The notes below the pieces were generated by a model. That model ran no database searches. It saw nothing but the letters and a program-made list of their open reading frames with translations, and was not told the DNA's origin. A program made the position numbers and the translations under genes. From positions 3,843,501-3,907,500 of the forward strand of contig JADLSH010000145.1 of the NCBI GenBank assembly GCA_016169945.1: a stretch of DNA of 64,000 nucleotides, in the 5' to 3' direction. The DNA is from Trachythela sp. YZ-2020. Taxonomy: Eukaryota > Cnidaria > Anthozoa > Malacalcyonacea > Clavulariidae. Shown piece after piece: positions 55,849-64,000 of the stretch (positions within the stretch are counted from its first letter, which is position 1; each line of letters opens with the position of its first letter).

Positions 55849-58800
55849 TGTTCTCAAAAGGCAAGACGAATACTGTCCCGTCAGACGCTCAGGCGAGAGA
55901 AAAGTAAGCCGCATTGAAATTTTCTAATCACTTGAGTGAACAATTTCGATTCTGCAACATCGAAAACACTAGATGACGTGTGGTTGATAGTCGGGTTTTG
56001 TGAATTATATACTCTTGAGTGGATCGAATTATTCCCGCCGTATTGTGTATATTTGAACGCCGCGTACTATATTTCTACTGTAGTGTATATTTCGTATATA
56101 TTTCTTTAGACTTGCACTGTATGTCTACGAATATTTACTACATGTTGGCGCACAAAAGAGTGCTCAAACATTTCTCAGCGAGGTTCGTATGACTGCTAGT
56201 ATTGCAAGCATCTCTGTTTGTATTTGCTTTCTACTCACTTGACACATTGTGAACCATCTATATTTGTATTTTAGATAAGATGGGAAAAGAATATAACATT
56301 AGGAGAACCGCCAGGATTTCTTCATTCATGGTGGTGGTAAGTTATAAATTTATTTGCTGGCAATGTGTACAAGTGCCATTCGATATGTGTAATTGAAACA
56401 TGTTTAATACTACGATTTCATATGCTAAGCCAAGGGCAAGTACTAGTAACAATGTATAACAGTTCATGTTTATAGTGTGGTTTTAGTATATTGTAAACTT
56501 CCAGTAAATTTCTACAACAATATATTTTCATTCATTTTATTTACAACATGGCTTCTGTTTCAGTGTGTTTTGGGATCTGTACTGTGCATCGCCGGAACGG
56601 AGAGAAAGCTATGATCATTCAAGCGAAGCTAAGGCTTTCCATGATTATGTGAGTATTGGGGGCCAATTGCGTTTTAAAAACACTTTCAATTCATTTATAA
56701 GTTGTAATAAAATGTAAGCTTAACGTGAAAATATGAACGCGAAAGTACTTTACTGCCGTCCTTTGTTTGACCTGTCGGGGGAACGGAAGAGCAAAAATCC
56801 ACGTGAATGAAGCAAAGCAGCTGGTTAATGCCGGCGAGAAGTATTATTTTTATTATTAAGTGCACAACAAAGTCAAAAGTTTCGCAACGGTTTGGTCATG
56901 TAATAAAAAAAACATATAACAACAAAATATATAAACAGTTGAAAAGTACAGCAAAGTACTCTCGTGCAAACGGCTAGTTTATAGCCAAATATATATATAT
57001 ATATTAAATTATATAGTATAGGGCTATAGGCCAAAGGGCCACAGGCCTATGGCATAAGGCTTTACTTTTATAGCCGTGTTCCGAATGGCTGACACCGTAC
57101 ATTACAAATAATCCAAGTCAGCGTAGCGATATTGTTTCGTCTAAAAAGGAGAGAAAATTAGGAGTTATTTTCTCAATAATTTTCAGGATTTCTGCACTCG
57201 TTATAATCCGTCGTACTAAATTGTACACGAACGGAAGTGAAAATAGAGATGCTCAAATTTCTTTGAAGACAGCCACTTGACAAACTTGGAAATAATTTAT
57301 GATGTTCTTAGACCAATGTAGTTTTCTATTGCCATATATCGCTTTAAATACAGTGCTACAATTTACTCAGGTTTTGAAAAATATAAAGCCATGTATTCTC
57401 GTGGTTTATAAATCGCTTGCACAAGGGCCCACAAGTCTTTCAGCTTGTGTGTTGACGGATAATTGCAAAATGTTCAAAGTTTTAACAAAGATCATGTCGC
57501 TGATACACTAACTTCGTCTGTGATTTATCTGAAATACTCTCTCGTTCACTGACTATTTTCTAATCAAGCTGTGAGTCGACTGCTGCAGTTCATTGTGAGA
57601 GTTTGTTATGGACTTGGCAATGCAATAATTTTCCAACTGCAATAAGTTTTGTTCCCTTGGGCTTGGGCACCATGTCTGTGCACGAGATATACTTAATATA
57701 TTGAAATATCATTTGGCAAGTGATTAAGAACTATTTATTACAGTTTTCATGATATGTGATGTAAAATATCATGCTTACTGGTGATAAGTTGTTGAAAGTT
57801 TATAATAATAAACACAGGTCAATGTTCACAGCTCAAAAGGGGCACAATATTTTGAAATGTATGCCCAAGTTTTGTTACAGTATTATATCAAGAAATGCCA
57901 ACTTTTATAAGTGTTTATTGTAGTGTTTTCCAGATTTAAATGCACATGTTTTGAGGATTTAAGGCTGTAATATATGCTTTCTTTATTCTTGTATTTGAAT
58001 ATATGTCAAAATCTTTTGTTCCTAGCTTTATGTGGCAGGTGTTTGACTAGTGAAGACATTGTCTTGCATCTATTCATGGCTAGCAGACCTTACATCAATA
58101 TATCGCCTTGACTTTGCTGTATTGTTAAACAGAATATAACAAAATATTGAATTTTTTCCCTTCTAAATAGTATAATTTAAAATATCTAATGTCTATTCTT
58201 TTCTTATCTTTTGGTAATACTTCATTCTAAGTTTTCACGTACTGTATGCAAATAGTTCAGTATATTTGGCAGGTATAGAATTCCAAAATGGCTTGGTTCA
58301 TCAAAAGTAGAAATAAATCTCAAAATCCCTTTTTAAGTTTTCTTTAATTGTGACATTCAGACATTTTTTACAGCGATTAATTAATGAGCCAGACTCTCCT
58401 TGACTAGTAAAATCATCTTGTGTTAGAGTAAAATACTTGATTCTAAACCTCCTGATGAAATACTTGAAATGTCAAAATTATTCTTCAAAATGTTTTTAAT
58501 ATTTGTCAGTTACCTTCAGTGGCCTTTCACCTCTGAGATTGTGGGTTCAATTCTCGTTGGGGGGTCATTCCATGTCAAATCAGCAAGGAAAAAATTAAAA
58601 TGACACCAACCCATCTCAGATTTTAACCAAGATTTTACCAACTGAAGGTATTAGTGAGATATGAAAGCCCACCAAATTTTGTGTCAATATCTCTATTGGT
58701 TCCTGAGATATCTTTTTTTTTTTTTTTTTGGACCAAAACGGTAAGTTTATCAGTTGATTTATCTGTAAACAAAATGTATTTATATTCGACGTTTCATTTG

Positions 58801-61800
58801 TGTCGTTTTTTACTGAGCAGGAAAACTTGCTGAACAGGGACTCATGACACTTATGTGAAAAGAGTTGGTCAATGCCCTGCCAAAAGTTGTGGGTTTACTC
58901 CAGGTATATTCCTGGTTCCTCCCACAGGGAATGTTGACAGGGTGGGTTTGGATAAGCTTCAAACTAACCCTTCCATCATAGCTGTGCTACCCGATCAGGT
59001 GGCAACCAAAGATGCCTTTAATAAGCCTTTAACTCAATGAAGTTGAGCTGCGTCCTTCGTAATTCAGCTCAGCTCTCAGTTGTAAGTAAGGATGGGTCAA
59101 GGCATATAGGGTCGCCCGATAGGGTCAGGGCATCATCATGCATAAAATATTAGGAATGAGTTGGTTGATTGAATTATAGTTGGGATATTTGTGCTGTTTT
59201 GCATGGGAGTGGTGTCCTGAAAGCAAGGAATGTAAATCTTTGAAACTAGGGTAAAGCTATTCTATTGTATTAAGAATGTTTTATCAACCTGATTTTAGGT
59301 AATTCCAAACCTGCAACCTCCAGGGGCTGTGCCTTCACCTCCATTTCCACAAATGACCAATGAAAATTCTGGAAATTTAGCAGGAATGCCTGGTTATTTT
59401 CCGGTGAGTTGATGCTTTTCTCTACAAATAATGAATGTTATATTTTTGCACAAATAATCCACAACCATATGCTATTTATAAGCTATAATAAAATTGCATT
59501 TGGCAAGTGACAATTACCACACATCTGTTCATAACTAGGTCTATATCAGAGGTAGTATAGTTGCAACTCTTCACATGAAACAATGGCATCAGTTCCCCTT
59601 GTACTTTCATTCTCTTGAGACCTATAATACCCAACAACTGTTATTAAGGATCAGTTGGATCAAAACCACCCCCAACTCTAAAAGGTTAAATTAAGATGGG
59701 TGGTGGGTGATAAAGTCGTTATATTTTGTAAAGTGACAACTTAAATATAATGTTAAATTACTTGAAAGAACCTTATCTCTTAAAGTCAACCTTATCTCTT
59801 AAATCAACCAGCCCTTGTGGTGTCGTGGTCACCACGCTTGCCTTTCAAGCTGGGAGACCTGGGTTCAATCCTTGGTCGGACGAAAGTGCTACCTTTACAT
59901 TGACATCAGTAAATCGTTAGACTTTCGCGTCTTCTTGGATAAGGACGTTAAAATTATAAGCACCTCGGATCCCCTATCAATTGGGCAATAGCCTGTTGGG
60001 AAATCCGCTCACCAATTAGTGAGAAACTCAATAAACTAAAATGTCCTCGGAAGTAATTCGTTTGCAAATTCGCTCCAGAAAACGGCAAAAATGCAGTCCT
60101 GGAGCTTAAGAAATATAAAAAACACCTATTTCTTCACCAACTCAGTATTACAATGATAATCAATCAGAAAAGGTCTATTAATTACAATCATCACAGCTTC
60201 AAGTAAATTTTACATTGAAATTCAAATTTCAGGTAAAATCCTTGGACAACTACCCCTCCTCCCCCCCTGTCAACTCCAAATGCTTCGCTACATCCATAAA
60301 TTCACACGAAGTACTTAAGTCTCCCACAATCTGAAAAAGTACCATATATTAAATATTGTATGGGTTTTTGGTTTCTTAGTATAAGGTTTGAACTGAAATA
60401 TTTCTTATATAAATGAACATTAGTAAGAATATTTTCGGTTTACACCCTTGAAAATACTGTAAAAATAGTTTGCTCCAAACTGCCCTCAAAATTTGGGTAT
60501 CTGAAAATGCCGTTTCAGAGACCAACCAATTCAAAAAATCTCCCGGAGGTGAATGCCCCCGAGCTCTCCTAGGAATGCGTTGTTACAAGCAAGTAACGTA
60601 ACGTTTTTTGCCCCTTCACTAAAAAATCCTGCCGTGTTCAGGTGCGTTTTAATACCTGTATAATTATGCACATTGTAAATATCATTATAATTTTAAAATT
60701 GCCCAGGTCTGAATCTGACCATATTTGGTCTGACACTGTGGAAGTCAGCTATATCTGATCAGCATAAACGCGTAAGGCTCCACTGCACCCACACGCAAAA
60801 TTCGGAAATATCCTGCGGAAAGATATACAAACTTTCCATTATGGCCCATGAATTTACACCACTTTCTCCATGACGAGAATGCATTGTCTACATATGGTTA
60901 TATTATAGACAGAGTAAAAATAACAAGTAGATCGAGTACTTTGTGGAATAATGAAAGGTTAATTACTTGAGTAAATGCGAAATGATCAAGTATATTCATC
61001 CTTCGAGATCATGATTTATGCTAAATAGCATGACTATAGGTGTGTTCATGCATGTGCTCCCTTCACCATTATAACTTTAAATGCTAAGGGAAGTTGTAGT
61101 TGATATAATTTTTACAAATGATTTTATCTTAATGATCTGTTTTAGCCTAATTCATCCCAAGGTCCACAACCTTCACCTCACCATGGGGGACCTACACCAC
61201 CTGGGTTTATGCCTGGACAGCCGGTATGTATCATGGTCAATCCTAGGGGGAATTATATCCCCCCATCTTTTAGACAGGTTATGTAATTTACTATAATTTG
61301 CAATAACAACCAGCTACAACCCTCCCCCCCTTTTTGGAATAGATTGTCACTCTTGGTTAGGGATTTGAAGTAGTCATAACAAGACTTTCATTGTAGTTAT
61401 AGTACCTGAAGTTTTAAGATAAAGTCTAAGGCTATTCCCAAAAGAAGATAAACACAAAAGTATGCAAATTGAGTAGAGTTTTTTCCTTGAATGTTCTGGT
61501 TGACATATACAGTACACTACTAAAGCTGGTAAGGGTGGGGGGGGGGGGGAGGTATTTGAGAGAGGGTGTTTAAAGGAAAAGAGGAGTTACAGCAATTGTT
61601 AGACTGTTACATATTACTGATAGCTGTTAAGATTTATTCATAGCATTCATTAATAGTAAATCTTGCAACTGTATTTACCTGTCTATAGTATACTGTTGCT
61701 ATATATATAATAATTTTTTTCTTTGTTGTTTTAGAATGCTCCCTTTATCCCAGGACCTCAAGTAAGGCAACATATACACTAATTATTTCATAAACTGTAC

Positions 61801-62333
61801 TGGGGTGTGAGGGTGGTTTCAAAATTATTAAAAGGGGTCTATATATGGGTTGATGGTTGGTACCTACTCAGAGTAGGTGAAAATATTTTAGTCATGGGTA
61901 TCTGTATCTGTCCTTACTTCAAAAGTAAACTAATTACCTACACCACTACAGCTAGAGTTAATTTTAATTATTATATAATTTACTATCTACTCTTAAGAAG
62001 GCTATAAACATGCACTTACTGTATTACACTATTCAGAATAAGGATAAATCTATATGTGTCTGTTGGTTATTTAACAGTTCAATAAAGGGAATTAGAGCAG
62101 ATTACTTATAGTGTTTGTGTTCCAAGCTTATTTTATAGTAAGTGTTAGATTATTTACCTTCCCATAAAGACCATGGAGCATTGCAGAATTCCTTTTATGC
62201 TTGTGCTTGCATGAGAAAATGATTTTCTCCAATCCTCTAAGCATACCACTTTTAATTTGCATCCACTGTGTTAATTTAGAATTTCATGGCTCAACGATAT
62301 CAGTCAAGATCTTCTGTTAGACTACCCGGACAG
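55849..62333 (+). CDS. SSBP: Single-stranded DNA-binding protein (SSBP/Ssdp family), 5' part
   Basis: SSBP proteins bind LDB1 and stabilise LIM-homeodomain/LDB transcription complexes in the nucleus. Exons: 55849-55903, 56110-56182, 56275-56336, 56564-56648, 59299-59403, 61146-61223, 61735-61761, 62280-62333, all GT-AG and in phase. The N-terminal LUFS/LisH domain is almost invariant: [60 protein letters not shown] and [11 protein letters not shown]. Proline/glycine-rich exons follow ([41 protein letters not shown]). The family usually begins at MFxKGK, so 55849 is preferred; in-frame ATGs at 55804 and 55807 would add about 15 residues. Roughly 180 residues are seen of about 360-390; the remaining exons lie past the right edge. 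Confidence 0.95.
59811..60040 (+). repeat. tRNA-derived SINE
   Basis: The 5' region CCCTTGTGGTGTCGTGGTCA resembles a tRNA D-arm/A-box. GGGTTCAATCC is a B-box about 45 nt downstream. A tRNA-unrelated body follows (CTTTCGCGTCTTCTTGGATA, AAGCACCTCGGATCCCC). There is no intact anticodon arm, so it is a SINE rather than a functional tRNA. It lies in SSBP intron 4. Confidence 0.65.
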
Positions 62334-62386
62334 GTATTACATTACTTATTTACATGATTTACATCATCATACTTTTTTAGATGGCT

Positions 62387-62497
62387 GGGGCCAGTTGTAT
62401 GAAGGCCGGATAGCGCTATTTAACAGGAGTGATGTGATTTTTTCATCGTTTTTAAAATGCATCCAGTGGATACAACGCCCTTTGTACAACTGGCCCC
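62387..62497. mobile_element. 111-bp relative of the GGGGCCGGTTGTACGAAG MITE
   Basis: The left end GGGGCCAGTTGTATGAAGG and the complement of GTACAACTGGCCCC form inverted ends like those of 19779-20018. The internal GGATAGCGCTATTTAACAG / GTGGATACAAC parts also recall that element. It is probably an internally deleted copy, in the SSBP intron after the last exon seen. Confidence 0.6.
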
Positions 62498-64000
62498 TGT
62501 ACAATACAGCAGCCATAAGCTCAGGGGCACAAGAACAATGGGGAAAGTTTCATTTTAATTCTGCGTGGACTTTACGCTAATACTTATTGAAATTTCATAG
62601 ACAAGTAAAATATATCAGGTAGATTATAAGTGGAAATAGAAACATTCGGAACGGAATAATTAGTATACTGTATACATGCCAATTGCTGAAATTACTTTTA
62701 GTTGCAATTTAGTTTCAAACTGTAGCAATTTGTTTCCAACTGTAGCAATTAATTTTTATGCACACAGCGAATTTGCACTAAAGTAGACTCTCTTTAGGCC
62801 AAATTTAGCGTTTGCCTAGAAAATTTTTAGTCATAGAAGAATATGACTGGAGAATAATCAAAATATGATGGCGAATAATATTTAGAAGGAACATTGATTG
62901 ACCATGCCATATTGAATGGTGAACTCTTTGACAGCTGAACAACAGTACATATACAGTAAAAGTGACTGTGAAGGATTATGGTGTCTAACAGTGGCACTTG
63001 CAATTCTTGACAAGTTCAATACCGTATCCAGAACATTTTGAGGCTCATTGGACAGTGATGATATTTGCATGCCAGGGGAGAAACCCTCGGCTTGTGCCCC
63101 TTAAAATGTTACTAAAGTTTTGTGTCTCGGAGATATCATTTGATGTATTCTGAAATGTTATTCTGTACATTCTGAGAGTTAATGTTTTTAAGAAAACGAA
63201 ACGGCTGCGCACCATGATAACGTGGTACCGCCCCGTACCAGTGTTCTTCTACGGTGTAGACGACAGAAGTTGTTGATCAACGTCTACCTTTTAAACAATA
63301 CTCATTACAAAGCATTTAAAAGAAAAGGATCTAAAAGATCAGGGGCGGGCTGGTTAGAGACGAGACAAAGAGAACTCGTCGTGGGTCCTATTATGGACCC
63401 CTTGATCTGGCATCTGGGCCTGAGCCCTGTCAGACGTTCGTTCGTTGTCCTTTTCAAGACCCAAAACACGTCTCTGTTAAAGATGGCATACAAGAAATAC
63501 TATCAATTGAGTTTGATAACTCCGTTAATATGGCTGTATATTATTTGCATAATAAATTTCTGGGTTCTTATTGGTTGAGAGTACTCTGCTGTACAATACC
63601 TGTTGTACAATTAATAAGTCAGGATTGGGGCTTGGGAACGAGAAAAAATATATCTTCAAACTGGCAGTTCAACAGGTGTGGATCGTTAACAAATAGAATT
63701 TTGTTGTAAATGCTTAAAAATAAATACAGTAATGGCCATTAAATATACTTTTGTTTGTTTGTTCTCGAGCAAGAAAGCGTTCGGGAAGCCATGCCGGCCA
63801 TGCTTTAGTTAAATTTGGCAAATGTTTCAAACATTACGGGTATACTGTTAGTCTTTAATTGTACAAGCAACATCACGTAATAACCTGTACATATACAGTA
63901 TCTTAAAAAATGGCCAAATTTATAGTAGAGACCGATCAACCGTCTGACGGGCCAACTATTTAGCCAGAATAGCGCGATCCTGGGAACAAAAAAGCGCGAT
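62498..64000. other. SSBP intron to right edge, nothing recognised
   Basis: No further SSBP exon (next expected to be proline/glycine-rich) was identified. The ORF at 63222-63578 has no recognisable domain. Confidence 0.4.

Noticed and set aside
59811..59880. Functional tRNA gene
   Set aside because: A- and B-box-like motifs are present, but the anticodon and acceptor stems do not fold cleanly and a SINE-like body follows.
63222..63578. 118-codon plus-strand ORF near right edge
   Set aside because: No domain was recognised and it does not resemble any SSBP exon. It is probably a chance ORF in intron or repeat DNA.

Overview
The window is nuclear DNA from an animal, most likely a cnidarian. 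It is AT-rich, with spliced genes, long introns, and dense retroelements and small DNA transposons. The taxon is inferred from the style of the genes and repeats; nothing in the window fixes a species.

Five host genes can be supported, four of them assembled here from short exons. (1) HACL1, minus strand, 19096 down to 2403 and continuing off the left edge: 2-hydroxyacyl-CoA lyase, N-terminal half only. (2) SMIM7, plus strand, 22499-28234: complete 76-residue small membrane protein in five exons. (3) A rhodopsin-type GPCR, minus strand, 29551-30570, in one uninterrupted ORF. (4) ATG10, minus strand, 54367 down to about 35486: autophagy E2-like enzyme for ATG12, with first exon, two middle exons and the catalytic exon found and at least one exon between the first and second found pieces not found. 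(5) SSBP (Ssdp family), plus strand, from 55849 and continuing off the right edge. HACL1 and SMIM7 are head to head (about 3.4 kb apart). ATG10 and SSBP are head to head (about 1.5 kb apart).

The rest is mobile DNA. The large ATG10 intron (36396-54265) holds a stack of nested insertions. A decayed Gypsy-type LTR element (37935-50250) is split inside its integrase by an 8.1 kb insertion with a 15-bp target duplication. That insertion carries a retroelement with an R2-like layout: N-terminal cysteine cluster, RT, C-terminal CCHC finger and a candidate restriction-like endonuclease. It is itself interrupted by a young 5'-truncated LINE with an ATTC tail, and is followed by a minus-strand LINE with a TTGA tail and a fold-back MITE. 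Elsewhere there are a Penelope-like remnant with inverted terminal copies and a 20-bp target duplication, LINE fragments, two hAT-type and two pogo/Tigger-type non-autonomous elements with target duplications, a 94-bp element with 9-bp target duplications, several palindromic MITEs, tRNA-derived SINE pieces and three minisatellites. No CRISPR array, prokaryotic operon or stand-alone rRNA/tRNA gene was seen.
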